Positions 36,516 to 45,648 of a stretch of 64,000 nucleotides of DNA are shown piece after piece. Below the pieces are notes generated by a model. It was not told where the DNA came from, searched no databases, and was given only the letters and a program-made list of their open reading frames with translations. Position numbers and translations under genes: made by a program. Source of the stretch: Candidatus Lokiarchaeota archaeon (lineage in GTDB: Archaea; Asgardarchaeota; Thorarchaeia; Thorarchaeales; Thorarchaeaceae); the NCBI GenBank assembly GCA_014730275.1, contig WJIL01000061.1:1-64000 (forward strand), written 5' to 3'. The stretch's first letter is position 1; every line of letters begins with the position of its first letter.

Positions 36516-38102
36516 ATGAACGAAGGTGAAGGGCCCTATGGTGTGATTGCATCAATTCGGAGGAAGGCAGTAGAGTCTATCAAACAACGGGCTTTGTTGC
36601 TTCTTCTTATTTCAGCAATAGTGATCACTCTTCCGGCCATACTTCATCAGCTCCTAGTCATGGCATCATGGGAAGTCTACGGCTTCTCTTTCGACGATTC
36701 ATGGATCCACGTTCAATATGCTCGAACCATATTCGAGGGTCATCCGTGGGAATACTCCGAAGGAATTCCAAGCACGGGTAGTTCTGCACCATTATGGTCA
36801 ATCATCCTCTCCCCAATCTTCCTTTTTGGAACTTCAAGAGCAGCAGTCGTTACATCGGTACTCACTATCTCGGCAATTCTATTTGTAGGTAACACAGTCC
36901 TCGCAGGTTTTCTCGCAGAATCACAAACTAACGATTGGAGAGCAGCTATCTTTGTACAAGTGGTATTTGTTCTAGTTCCTAGAAATGTGGGGCTTATGCT
37001 CTCCGGTATGGAAACTCCATTAGCTATGATGATTCTGTTGTTAATTCTTATTCTACTGCCAAAACGTGATTGGCGATTCGATCCTTTGTTAGGAATACTC
37101 GCCGGGCTAGCTTATCTCTGCAGACCCGAATTTGTGCTTGTAGCAGTCCTTTGTTTTCCAATCAGAGCACTACACGTATTCTACAAAGAAGGGTTTAGTA
37201 TACATAGATTCATTTCTTTATCGTCCATGTTCATCATAGCTCTTCTCACTGTGGCTCCGTGGGTGCTTCATTGTTTGAATGTAACAGGATTGCCACTCCC
37301 TGATTCATACTATTCAAAAATGCGCTGGAGTGTAAGCAGTGACGCCGTGAATCTTTGGAATTTCTTCTGGCTAAGAGTATGGCTTCCATCCGAACCATTC
37401 TTGATACTTGGATTCATTGGGGCCATTATACTGGCTTTCAAGCGACGACCGTACGAAGGTGTTCTCATCGCGGGAATGGTAATTCTTTATCGCCTTACAA
37501 TGCCAGGTATGGCACTCCTATTCGATGCAAGGTATCTTGTTCCTTTGTTCAGTCTATTGGCTCTTTCATTTGCAGGAGGTACTTCCATACTTTTCAGCGA
37601 AATTATCTTGAAGGTGATACCCGAGGAAAACATGAAACCAAATGAAGAGGGAATCATTGCGATATTGCTTTTATCTGTCTTATTCATCCCGTCCGTTATT
37701 TCCTATAATCATCACGTACAGATACATGCTAATCAGGCAAGCAACATACAAGAGATGCAGGTTACACTTTCCTTGTGGATTCGAGAAAATATTCCTGGCA
37801 ATTCGACAATCGCCACGTACGACGTTGGAGCCATAGGCTATTTTGCTCGTGGAAGAGTCATCGACCTCTACGGTCTGGTAACTCCGGAAATACTACATAA
37901 TCGTACTAGCATAGAGCAACGAGTTACCTATCTAAGGGAAATCAATTGTACCTACATTATGTTCTACGTACAGTGGTTCGCTGGCCTGAGATTCGGAATA
38001 TCCAGACAGAATGGAACAATTACTGAATTGACACGAGCACATCTCGATGATAATGTCGTTTGCGGGACTGATGATATGGCCGTCTACAGAATCACATGGT
38101 GA
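36516..38102 (+). CDS. GT-C type membrane glycosyltransferase
   Basis: This 528-residue protein has about ten or more membrane helices. The first external loop carries FSFDDSWIHVQYARTIFEG, the acidic DD motif of GT-C enzymes that use polyprenyl-phosphate sugars. The segment LSGMETPLAMMILL resembles arabinofuranosyl/mannosyl-transferase families. The last 100 residues form an external soluble domain (TIATYDVGAIGYFARGRVID). It probably adds a sugar to a glycan or glycoprotein at the outer membrane face. It follows the sugar symporter gene with a 110-base gap. Confidence 0.78.
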   Translation: MNEGEGPYGVIASIRRKAVESIKQRALLLLLISAIVITLPAILHQLLVMASWEVYGFSFDDSWIHVQYARTIFEGHPWEYSEGIPSTGSSAPLWSIILSPIFLFGTSRAAVVTSVLTISAILFVGNTVLAGFLAESQTNDWRAAIFVQVVFVLVPRNVGLMLSGMETPLAMMILLLILILLPKRDWRFDPLLGILAGLAYLCRPEFVLVAVLCFPIRALHVFYKEGFSIHRFISLSSMFIIALLTVAPWVLHCLNVTGLPLPDSYYSKMRWSVSSDAVNLWNFFWLRVWLPSEPFLILGFIGAIILAFKRRPYEGVLIAGMVILYRLTMPGMALLFDARYLVPLFSLLALSFAGGTSILFSEIILKVIPEENMKPNEEGIIAILLLSVLFIPSVISYNHHVQIHANQASNIQEMQVTLSLWIRENIPGNSTIATYDVGAIGYFARGRVIDLYGLVTPEILHNRTSIEQRVTYLREINCTYIMFYVQWFAGLRFGISRQNGTITELTRAHLDDNVVCGTDDMAVYRITW

Positions 38103-38141
38103 ATGTGAAATTTTTCCTACCACTATGTCTGCGCTAGTCTC

Positions 38142-38909
38142 TCAGAAAGCAAGCCAACCACCATCTACGGCAAGCACATGGCCAGTAATGTATCGGGCAT
38201 CATCGCTTGCCAAGAAGCAAATTGCTCCACGAATCCATTCCTTTTCGGCGAGCATGGGCAGTGCAGTGCGGGGTTCAATCATGTTCTTTCGGATTTCATC
38301 GTTGGTCATTGCATCGATGCTCTGATCCGTTGGGAAGAAGCCGGGCGCTATGGCATTGACTCGAATGTTGTATTCTCCAAGTTCAACAGCAAGAGCTTTC
38401 GTCAGGCTAACCACCCCGCCTTTAGCTGCATAATACCCGACAACGGGAAACTGGGTTGCACCATACGCGAAAGTAGAAGCCATATTCACTATCACGCCAG
38501 ATCTCTTTGGAATCATAACCTTTGCAGCTTCACGACTTCCAAGAAATGCGGAAGTAAGGTTCAGGTCGATAGCATAATGCCAATCTTCCAAGGTCTGTTC
38601 AATCAGCGGTTTGGATACATAGTTGCCTACATTGTTGACCATCAAGTCAAGCTTGCCAAATTCGTCGACAGCAGTATTGACCACACGCATGATATGGCTT
38701 TCCTTTAGAACATCAGTCTGTACCGCCAGAGCCGCCACATCAAAATCGCTCTCGATTTTTTCGGCATTCGCTTCAAGTTCTTCAATACTCCGTGAAGCTA
38801 GCACGACGTTGGCACCTGATTCAGCAAGAGCATACGAGAATTGCTCACCGAGCCCGGAAGACGCCCCAGTCACGATAGCTGTTTTTCCATCCAGATCATA
38901 GTCTGCCAT
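38142..38909 (-). CDS. Short-chain dehydrogenase/reductase
   Basis: This is a 255-residue classical SDR with the cofactor motif TGASSGLGEQF, the NNVG variant of NNAG, a catalytic Ser in NMASTFAYG and the YxxxK pair in GYYAAKGG. The C-terminal LAVDGGWLAF is typical. An Arg in ASRSIEEL after strand 2 favours NADPH. The ATG at 38909 was chosen over an upstream GTG. The substrate is unknown, with an FabG- or gluconate-dehydrogenase-like level of similarity. Confidence 0.88.
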   Translation of the reverse strand: MADYDLDGKTAIVTGASSGLGEQFSYALAESGANVVLASRSIEELEANAEKIESDFDVAALAVQTDVLKESHIMRVVNTAVDEFGKLDLMVNNVGNYVSKPLIEQTLEDWHYAIDLNLTSAFLGSREAAKVMIPKRSGVIVNMASTFAYGATQFPVVGYYAAKGGVVSLTKALAVELGEYNIRVNAIAPGFFPTDQSIDAMTNDEIRKNMIEPRTALPMLAEKEWIRGAICFLASDDARYITGHVLAVDGGWLAF

Positions 38910-38981
38910 CGTATACACACATCCAGTATCATATGCTCTACTGATATATGTGGTATTAATGCTTAAGGCGGAGGGTTCCAG

Positions 38982-39944
38982 CTACTCAGCCGGCACCTCG
39001 CATTCCTCATCGTCCTCTTTGATGAATTCTTCGCCAGCCTTTCTAATCTGATAGAACCGGAAAAGACCAATTGGTACAACAATGAATAGCCAGATAATGA
39101 TGTCACCAATTGTAGCAATCATTATACTCTGACCTGTAGGATCAAGCCAGATTTGCCCTAGCTTCATCATTTTCACGAGGGGAAATACAAGTACCAAGCC
39201 AAAAACACGTTTTAGGCCAACTGCATCGACATCACATGCGATTCGTGGGCCTATCTGGGCACCGACAATCATTCCTATACCCAAAGCGATAGCAAAGAAC
39301 GGATTGATGTGGCCGCCTACATAATTTCGAACTGTTCCCGCGCTGGCAGTGAATATCATTGTGAACATGGACGTAGCAACTGCTCCATGAATGGGCATTC
39401 CCATAAGAATCGTCAAAACTGGTACAACAACTGCACCGCCGCCAATACCAAGCAAACCTGCAGCCGCACCACCAACAAAACCGCCAAGCAAAGATATGGC
39501 AAGCCGTGTGTGGCTTATATCGGAAAAATCGAATAACGCCATATCCTCAGCAGAGGTGCCACGACGCTTTGCAAATAGCATTTTGAGAGCAACGGGGAAG
39601 AGAGAAATTCCAAAAATCAATCTGAGGATGTAATCATTGGGAATGATTTCTCGTAGGGCAACACCAACCAAGGAGCCCGGGATTGTAGTTATGGCTAGAA
39701 ATAGCCCCGCCTTTGGCACAATCGGGGATGGATTCTGTCTCGCATACGAAATCGTGCTTGCAACTGCAACAAACAAAGCTGCAACCAGAGCTGTTGCTGG
39801 CGCAGCCTGTTCGTCCAGCAAGAACACGATGATGAGCAAGGGTGTGTTGATAATTCCGCCACCGATTCCGACCATAGAAGCGATAGTTCCAACGGCTATG
39901 GCAAATATTGCTATTGGGAGAATGTCGAGCAGTAGTTGTTGCAT
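38982..39944 (-). CDS. TSUP-family (TauE/SafE) anion permease
   Basis: This 320-residue protein has about eight membrane helices in two repeats. Each repeat starts with a glycine-rich motif: GTIASMVGIGGGIINTPLLI near the N-terminus and GGAAAGLLGIGGGAVVVPVL near residue 165. This is the family signature. TSUP proteins move sulfite, sulfonates, thiosulfate or sulfoacetate. The C-terminus is acidic. No sulfur gene is adjacent except a DsrE-like gene 8 kb away. Confidence 0.85.
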   Translation of the reverse strand: MQQLLLDILPIAIFAIAVGTIASMVGIGGGIINTPLLIIVFLLDEQAAPATALVAALFVAVASTISYARQNPSPIVPKAGLFLAITTIPGSLVGVALREIIPNDYILRLIFGISLFPVALKMLFAKRRGTSAEDMALFDFSDISHTRLAISLLGGFVGGAAAGLLGIGGGAVVVPVLTILMGMPIHGAVATSMFTMIFTASAGTVRNYVGGHINPFFAIALGIGMIVGAQIGPRIACDVDAVGLKRVFGLVLVFPLVKMMKLGQIWLDPTGQSIMIATIGDIIIWLFIVVPIGLFRFYQIRKAGEEFIKEDDEECEVPAE

Positions 39945-40032
39945 TGAAGCCTTCCGTCCAGTAAGTTTCGAGCAAATACGCAGCTACTTAAAACGTACTA
40001 TGTCCCCAATTTCGTCCGAACAGGCTGATGCA

Positions 40033-40461
40033 CTACTGCGGAGTCTTTCTTGTGCCGAGATAGTAACATCCGCTCAGCATAATCGCGATGCCTATAAACA
40101 GCACAATTAGCATGAAGTTACTTGTCTCCATGTCCGCCGACAGAAGATATCCCGCCAGAGATATAGCCACAACAATGAATCCTATAGCAGCAGCAATTCT
40201 ACCGGGACGCGGATCGAATTTCATAAACGGAGGAACATCTTCGTCAGTAGATTTCACCTTATGCTCTATCTTTACATCGCGCTTGAAGAACCTCTGACCA
40301 TCATCTGTGATGTATCCTTTAAGCTCTCCTTTGTCAACTAGGTCTCTGAGCATTTCCCTCACCGCCTCATCATCCAAATTGAGTCGGTCAGAAATAACTT
40401 GGATAGAACTCAAATGCTCCTTCTTCACTGCTTCCAGTAGTTTTTCCCTCTGAGAGGACAT
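40033..40461 (-). CDS. Winged-helix membrane protein
   Basis: This 142-residue protein has an N-terminal winged-helix-like domain (about residues 1-60, with QVISDRLNLDDEAVREMLRD as the helix-turn-helix) and two C-terminal membrane helices (about 88-108 and 115-135). The domain resembles PCI or transcription-factor winged helices. A membrane-bound regulator is possible but no target is indicated. Confidence 0.7.
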   Translation of the reverse strand: MSSQREKLLEAVKKEHLSSIQVISDRLNLDDEAVREMLRDLVDKGELKGYITDDGQRFFKRDVKIEHKVKSTDEDVPPFMKFDPRPGRIAAAIGFIVVAISLAGYLLSADMETSNFMLIVLFIGIAIMLSGCYYLGTRKTPQ

Positions 40462-40561
40462 AGTTTTTTCAACTACCCTACTAGTTCTCCTCTATTATGA
40501 GCTGAAAAACTTATTGCTCAAATTGGAGGCTAGAATCTACGACTACCTGTTACACTACGTT

Positions 40562-40999
40562 TCATTGGTGATTAGAAAACGCCTTAACTATTTCATTGGC
40601 CCACTCCTTGGCTAGACTTTCTTGCTCATCAAAATTCCTTCTCCAAATCATATAGCCTTCAAAGAATTCTTGAGTTAGGGGTTCATCTGAAATCAATTGC
40701 AGAATCTGGTTCATATGACATTCTGGTTCTTTTGTCTCTTTGCAAACGATAAACGTGGCAAATGGTTTATCGGAGAGAATTGATTTGTTGTTAGTCACGA
40801 ATTCTAGTATATCAGCCTGAACTTTGCCGCCATACACTGCAGAACCTATCACAAGCCCATCAAAGGTCTCAGGATCCAATTCGCCTGGTCTATTTGCTTC
40901 AGCGTTAACACCTTCTTTTTCAAAAGCATTGAGTAACCATTCCACCACTGATACCGTGGCTTTCTCACGTTTCGTTGAGTAGATTATTCCAATTTTCAC
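40562..40999 (-). CDS. Flavodoxin-domain protein
   Basis: This 145-residue protein starts MKIGIIYSTKREKATVSVVE. The usual FMN phosphate loop is present as YSTKREKAT, and the second FMN loop is in LVIGSAVYGGKV. The layout resembles HemG/flavodoxin-like proteins with WxRRNF-type C-terminal segments (YMIWRRNFDEQE). The GTG at 40999 was preferred because GGGAG lies at normal spacing; TTG 41008 is an alternative. It is likely an electron carrier or oxidoreductase. Confidence 0.8.
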   Translation of the reverse strand: MKIGIIYSTKREKATVSVVEWLLNAFEKEGVNAEANRPGELDPETFDGLVIGSAVYGGKVQADILEFVTNNKSILSDKPFATFIVCKETKEPECHMNQILQLISDEPLTQEFFEGYMIWRRNFDEQESLAKEWANEIVKAFSNHQ

Positions 41000-41117
41000 T
41001 GAATTCAATCTCCCGTTTCGTAATTATGCAGTCTATTAAGAACTAGTCTTTTCGTTCAATAAGGGTTTCTACAGACAACACATCCCTTATCAAGCGACAT
41101 GCCCGGTAATCACTGTG

Positions 41118-41780
41118 ATGACTATGAATGACGAGGACATTTCGGTTGCAGCTCCCGAGGAATGGATGGGTGGCTGGAACAGGCATTATCGCGATTTGCT
41201 TGAGAAAGATACAGAAGAGCTCCTCGACTTCGTACCAGCACACCCAATAACGCGGCTTCGACACGCCCTTAAAATCGAAGATATCAATCCAAAGGAAATA
41301 GACGCTCTGGATCTCGCATGTGGAGATGGTAAGGCAGCATGCGCCATAGCGAAATGGGGAATAAATGTGACTGCAATGGATGCACTCGATTCTGCACTCA
41401 GGTTAGCAAAGAAGCGTGCAAAAGTCGCAGATGTGCTTGAGCGTATCAGATTCTTGAAAGGAGACATAGACTCGTGGCCTATTCCTTCGGATACATACGA
41501 TGTTATTGTTGCGGTCCAAATTCTTCAGTACCTTTTCGAACGAGCAATTCCACGGCTTGAAGAAATCAAACAAGCTGTAAAACCTGGGCGGTTTCTGGTG
41601 TATTCAGGCAATATCGAACCCCACTTCGAAACGGACCCAGAAATCCGATTCATCAAAGAGAGGGAGCTTAAAGACTCATTAGAAGATTGGAAAATTCACA
41701 GTTTCGGAAAAGAAGTGGTCCTCGTGAGGGAGGAGGACCGGAGGGGCTACATTTGGATTGTAGCCCAGAAGCCCTTCTAG
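41118..41780 (+). CDS. Class I SAM-dependent methyltransferase
   Basis: This 220-residue Rossmann methyltransferase has motif I in ALDLACGDGKAACAIAKWG, an acidic motif II (VTAMDALDSALRLAK), a GDIDSWP motif and VIVAVQILQYL as motif IV-like. The substrate is unknown. Several adjacent starts are possible (41115 GTG, 41118 ATG, 41124 ATG). Confidence 0.83.
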   Translation: MTMNDEDISVAAPEEWMGGWNRHYRDLLEKDTEELLDFVPAHPITRLRHALKIEDINPKEIDALDLACGDGKAACAIAKWGINVTAMDALDSALRLAKKRAKVADVLERIRFLKGDIDSWPIPSDTYDVIVAVQILQYLFERAIPRLEEIKQAVKPGRFLVYSGNIEPHFETDPEIRFIKERELKDSLEDWKIHSFGKEVVLVREEDRRGYIWIVAQKPF

Positions 41781-41802
41781 ATACTCGTCCAGATAAGACC
41801 AA

Positions 41803-42378
41803 TCAATCATTATCTTGGAAGAACATCATATCTACAACGATCGCCGCAGTTACACCATGAAGCCAGTCCATATATCTGCCAACAGTAACTCGGAATTCGT
41901 CGCGTAGGCTGATTACTTTCTTGTCCAATTTCAATGCAAAGTGTCCAGAGCTGCTATAGCCTTCAAACCCCCAGCCTAGAATGCCACCTTCGGCCTTGAT
42001 GACTTCGTCGCGATAAAGAATCTTGAATTTCTTGCCAAAGGAAAACCATGGGCGTTCAATGGCACCCACAACCTCACCAGACGGTTCGACGAGTTCAAAT
42101 TTCTTCTTGAACAAACCGCTCTTTGCGGTCAATAGTCTATTCTCATTTGGGTCTTCTATATGAATGGTGGATCTCAGAAAACTCAGCCATGTTTGTCTCC
42201 CAATGGCCACTTTCTTGTCAGAGGCTTCCTCGTAGATTTCGTAGACAGGTCTAAGCGATATAATCTTCTGCTTAACCCTGAATTGCCTTTCTTCTCCGGG
42301 TATTTGTTCGTTAGTCTCCAATGTGACTACTTCCTTATCTTCACATCTAGCTCGAGCCCTAATAAACGAAATTTGCAC
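41803..42378 (-). CDS. LURP-one/phospholipid-scramblase-like protein
   Basis: This 191-residue protein shows the repeated beta-strand pattern of the LURP-one-related/scramblase superfamily: FRVKQKIISLRPVYEIYEEA, LLTAKSGLFKKKFELVEPSG and VGAIERPWFSFGKKFKILYR. The C-terminal hydrophobic helix (MDWLHGVTAAIVVDMMFF) fits too. These Tubby-like folds are often associated with membranes. Start: GTG at 42378, four bases after the preceding gene, so the two are co-transcribed. A later TTG near codon 19 cannot be excluded. Confidence 0.7.
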   Translation of the reverse strand: MQISFIRARARCEDKEVVTLETNEQIPGEERQFRVKQKIISLRPVYEIYEEASDKKVAIGRQTWLSFLRSTIHIEDPNENRLLTAKSGLFKKKFELVEPSGEVVGAIERPWFSFGKKFKILYRDEVIKAEGGILGWGFEGYSSSGHFALKLDKKVISLRDEFRVTVGRYMDWLHGVTAAIVVDMMFFQDND

Positions 42379-42382
42379 AGAG

Positions 42383-43021
42383 TCAGGAGGTCTTCTTCAT
42401 TGCGAAAGTAATGCCGCCTCCAATTGGTAATATCGTGCTTTCCAGACCGGTAGAATCCGCCACCTTCTTGTTGAAAGTGTGTATTGATTCCATAGTATCA
42501 TCCCAATCCTCCCGATTCCGACGAAGCGGGATAAGGGCGTCATTTGCAAGAAAGAGGCCTCCCGGTTTCAGTACTCGGAGGCATTCATCTAGCAAAGGCG
42601 GATACAGTGCTTTGTCCGCATCCTGAAAAACTGCATCAAAAGATTCTCCTTCGAAATCAGCAATCAAGTTCTCTGCATCACCAATCTTGACTTCGATATA
42701 ATCTTCCAAATCCAATCTTTCGAAGTTCTTACGAGCGAAACTAGCTATATCCTGGTCGATTTCGATACTTGTAACATGGCCTCCATGTGCCTTCACAGTA
42801 TTTGCAATCGACGATGTCGAAAATCCAATGCTCATGCCAATTTCAAGAACATGTTTGGCTTTCACCAGCTGAAGAAGGACCCTGAAGAAATCAGCAACTT
42901 CATTTTCGATAACAGGCATGAAATCCGCAGTTAGTGTCCGTTCAAGATATTCTTGGTGCCTCGGTCTAGGGGTGTCAGCATATATCTGGGAGATGTAATC
43001 TGCAGCTTTTGAATAATCCAT
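42383..43021 (-). CDS. SAM-dependent O-methyltransferase
   Basis: This 212-residue protein matches the cation-dependent caffeoyl-CoA/catechol O-methyltransferase family. SAM motif I is HVLEIGMSIGFSTSSIA, motif II is VTSIEIDQDIASFARKNF, the metal-binding Asp lies in VFQDADKALYPPLL and a further acidic residue in LFLANDALIP. It is complete in length. The substrate is unknown. It is the first gene of a two-gene operon with the scramblase-like gene. Confidence 0.87.
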   Translation of the reverse strand: MDYSKAADYISQIYADTPRPRHQEYLERTLTADFMPVIENEVADFFRVLLQLVKAKHVLEIGMSIGFSTSSIANTVKAHGGHVTSIEIDQDIASFARKNFERLDLEDYIEVKIGDAENLIADFEGESFDAVFQDADKALYPPLLDECLRVLKPGGLFLANDALIPLRRNREDWDDTMESIHTFNKKVADSTGLESTILPIGGGITFAMKKTS

Positions 43022-43225
43022 TATGCCTCATCCTAATGTATTCCGTTGTCTTTTCCCTAGAAAACCATTTTCCTTACGAAGATAATCGGTCCGGTGATTC
43101 ATCTAAACCATGCAGTAACTAGGCAAAAGCAATCAGCACTAGAATTCGTCTTCATAACGATAGTATCTCGAAAGACAACGAAGCAGGTTTAGATCCTCGT
43201 TGCCTCATGAGGGTCTCTATGCGGA

Positions 43226-44290
43226 TTATTCTTCGTAGAAGTATTTGCCTTTCTCGTAGATGACTTCATCTCCAGCAAGAACCTTTCCTTCTTTCATGTC
43301 CTTAATCATGTCCACATGAACAGCACTGTCATTGGTTCCATTGCAATCCTTGTAGGCTCGACCTAACGCGCAGTGGATGGTGTTACCAATCTTCTCATCA
43401 AAGAGCATGTTCAAGGTATATTCCTTGATACCGCGGTTTGTTCCAATTGCCATCTCTCCAAGATAACGAGAGCCCTCGTCAGTATTGATTATAGACTCGA
43501 GAACTTCTTCATTCTTCTCCGCCGAGTAGTCCACAACCTCTCCATTCTCAAAGGTGAGTCGTACCCCTTCGATAACTTTCCCCTGCTGCATGAAGGGTAT
43601 ATCAAAGTAGATGTGTCCTTCAACAGTATCTTCTACGGGAGCTGTGAAGACTTCACCGCTGGGCATGTTATGCTTACCGTCAGAAGCAACCCAGATTCGT
43701 CCTTCTGTTGAAGCATGAAGATCAGTTTCTGGACCGATGAATCGGATATCATTATGGCTTTCAAGGTGCTCTTTCATGAGATACATGTTCTCACTTGCCT
43801 TTTCCCAGTCGATGAGCGTTGCAGAATACACAAAATCCTGGTATTCATTCAGAGACATATTGGCCTGCTGAGCCAGTGTTCTACAGGGATGGACGGTACC
43901 GCACCACCGCTTATCCATGATGATATCACTCAATTCCTTCCGCGTTTTGCGTGAAATCATCTGCCGTTTTGGATCCACATTCGCCATAGCTTTCGTATTT
44001 ACTGGCGAACTGACGCCGATAAATACATCAGCTGCTTCAACTGCTGCCTTCTGATGTTCGGGGAATATCTTCAACGTTTCATCTGATGCGCCATCAAAAA
44101 AGGCTCTAGAAGCTTCTTCACTGGACATAAGAACCATCGGAACTGCACCAGCTTTTGCTATTTCGCGGTTCAACGCAACGACAAGGTCATGCGCATCCGG
44201 ATGTGCACGAATAATGACCATATCGCCTTCTTGAACTTCTGTGGACCATTCGACCAGAATCTTTGCATGTTCTACTATCCTTGAGTCCAT
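43226..44290 (-). CDS. M29-family aminopeptidase
   Basis: This 354-residue protein matches thermophilic aminopeptidases of family M29. The metal ligands lie in MPSGEVFTAPVED, in LGEMAIGTNRGI, in IHCALGRAYKDCNG and in DSAVHVDMI, and together they hold the two-metal site. The N-terminal domain has VEWSTEVQEGDMVIIRA. It would release N-terminal amino acids from peptides in the cytoplasm. Confidence 0.88.
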   Translation of the reverse strand: MDSRIVEHAKILVEWSTEVQEGDMVIIRAHPDAHDLVVALNREIAKAGAVPMVLMSSEEASRAFFDGASDETLKIFPEHQKAAVEAADVFIGVSSPVNTKAMANVDPKRQMISRKTRKELSDIIMDKRWCGTVHPCRTLAQQANMSLNEYQDFVYSATLIDWEKASENMYLMKEHLESHNDIRFIGPETDLHASTEGRIWVASDGKHNMPSGEVFTAPVEDTVEGHIYFDIPFMQQGKVIEGVRLTFENGEVVDYSAEKNEEVLESIINTDEGSRYLGEMAIGTNRGIKEYTLNMLFDEKIGNTIHCALGRAYKDCNGTNDSAVHVDMIKDMKEGKVLAGDEVIYEKGKYFYEE

Positions 44291-44336
44291 TGAGAGTCAC
44301 GTCTATTTTACTCGAGAAAGACGAAGGTCATATAGC

Positions 44337-44951
44337 TTGCGAAAGCTGCGAAAATATTTTAGAACAAAAGGTCTTAGAAAGGACAGAGCAGCACATCGAC
44401 GGAGTTTCATTCTTTTGGCGCGCAAAAACACAGGGAACTGGTACATCAGTTGTGTTACATCGCTGATATTTCTTGGTGGAATCTATCTTGTCATCGTAGC
44501 GTTCACTGGCACGACAGACATATACACAAATCTCCCGTGGGCGTTTTATGCCTTCTTCCAGGTGGCCGTTATTGCAGCAGGTATCAGTTTTATCTGTAAG
44601 AGCTGGGGAATTCATAAAAAACGGGAGACGAAGTACGTCGAATTTGATACTAGCTTTCTTCGGCGTGTTATTGTAGACGAGCATACGGGCGAGGAATGCG
44701 TCGTTTTTGGTTCTCCTGAGAGCACGTTCAGAAAGGCTTGCAGGAGAGACTGGCCATTTGAAAACATCGATGAAGACGCAAATTGGATAATCGAAGACGC
44801 AAGAGGCAATGATATCACTCGAAAACGTTTGTCTGATTATGACGGCATCGCACGGATTGTCCCAAAATACGGTGTAGAAAGGGTGAGCGATTATCACAGC
44901 GAGGAGAGATCATATTCCTCAATAGAAGACAGTGTAGAATACTATGATTAG
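44337..44951 (+). CDS. Membrane-anchored protein with unrecognised domain, paralogue 1
   Basis: This 204-residue protein has two hydrophobic helices (about residues 37-57 and 66-88), then a soluble domain of about 75 residues. That domain shares an extensive pattern with the neighbour at 45111: FDTSFLRRVIVDEHTGEE, STFRKACRRDWPFENID and ARGNDITRKRLSDYDGI. The tail is acidic and Ser/Tyr-rich. I chose TTG 44337 (GAAGGT upstream) because the ATG frame from 44241 overlaps the divergent aminopeptidase gene. I do not recognise the family. Confidence 0.65.
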   Translation: MRKLRKYFRTKGLRKDRAAHRRSFILLARKNTGNWYISCVTSLIFLGGIYLVIVAFTGTTDIYTNLPWAFYAFFQVAVIAAGISFICKSWGIHKKRETKYVEFDTSFLRRVIVDEHTGEECVVFGSPESTFRKACRRDWPFENIDEDANWIIEDARGNDITRKRLSDYDGIARIVPKYGVERVSDYHSEERSYSSIEDSVEYYD

Positions 44952-45110
44952 GGATCATTTTCAGTCTCATGGCGAACATTGCCAAGAGTTACAATTATTC
45001 TGCACATCTGGCAGAGATTCTTCAATTACCTGGGCAAACCTATCATTCTTGGTGAAAACCATAAAAGCACAAAATGAAATAGTGACATGAATGTAGGAGG
45101 TTCAGACTAA

Positions 45111-45581
45111 GTGAACTACGAATCAATCAAGAACCTTGTGAAGCTTTTTGCAGTGGCTTTCGTTGTTACTGGAGCCTTCATCTTAATCTATCCACTCCTG
45201 GGAGCATACTTCCTATTTGGTGGACTGTTGAGCCCCCCGTTCAATTATATTTTGATGGCGCTCGTTACTGGGATTGGAGCAGTCATACTGCTTTCCTATG
45301 CCAATAGTCGAATAGGGGCTACAGATGAACGCTCCGGTGGATTCACCGAAGTGGACACCTCACGATTACACAGAGTGATTGTTGATAGCAAGACTGGAAA
45401 AGAAAAAATAATCACAGGCCACAAAGATGCAACTTTCCGCTCTGCGGCCAAAAAGAACTGGCCTTTCAAAGGCGTTGACCAAGACTCAGATTGGATGATT
45501 GTGGACGACCGCGGAAATGACATCACAGACAAGAAATTGAGTGATTATGACGATATATCACGAATACAACTGAAAACATAG
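45111..45581 (+). CDS. Membrane-anchored protein with unrecognised domain, paralogue 2
   Basis: This 156-residue protein has two N-terminal helices (about residues 10-32 and 44-66), then the same domain as its upstream neighbour: VDTSRLHRVIVDSKTGKEK, ATFRSAAKKNWPFKGVDQDS and DDRGNDITDKKLSDYDDI. The GTG start at 45111 follows a strong GGAGGT. The two genes look like a local duplication with divergent membrane segments. No function can be assigned. Confidence 0.75.
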   Translation: MNYESIKNLVKLFAVAFVVTGAFILIYPLLGAYFLFGGLLSPPFNYILMALVTGIGAVILLSYANSRIGATDERSGGFTEVDTSRLHRVIVDSKTGKEKIITGHKDATFRSAAKKNWPFKGVDQDSDWMIVDDRGNDITDKKLSDYDDISRIQLKT

Positions 45582-45648
45582 ACCAGAAAAAACCAGAGCA
45601 GAACTCGATCAATAGCACGTCTATGATGCATCAACGTACTGTATGCTA

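Noticed and set aside
44241-44336. N-terminal extension of the membrane protein at 44337
   Set aside because: It lies inside the divergently encoded aminopeptidase gene start and its residues are not membrane-protein-like; TTG 44337 has a better ribosome-binding site.
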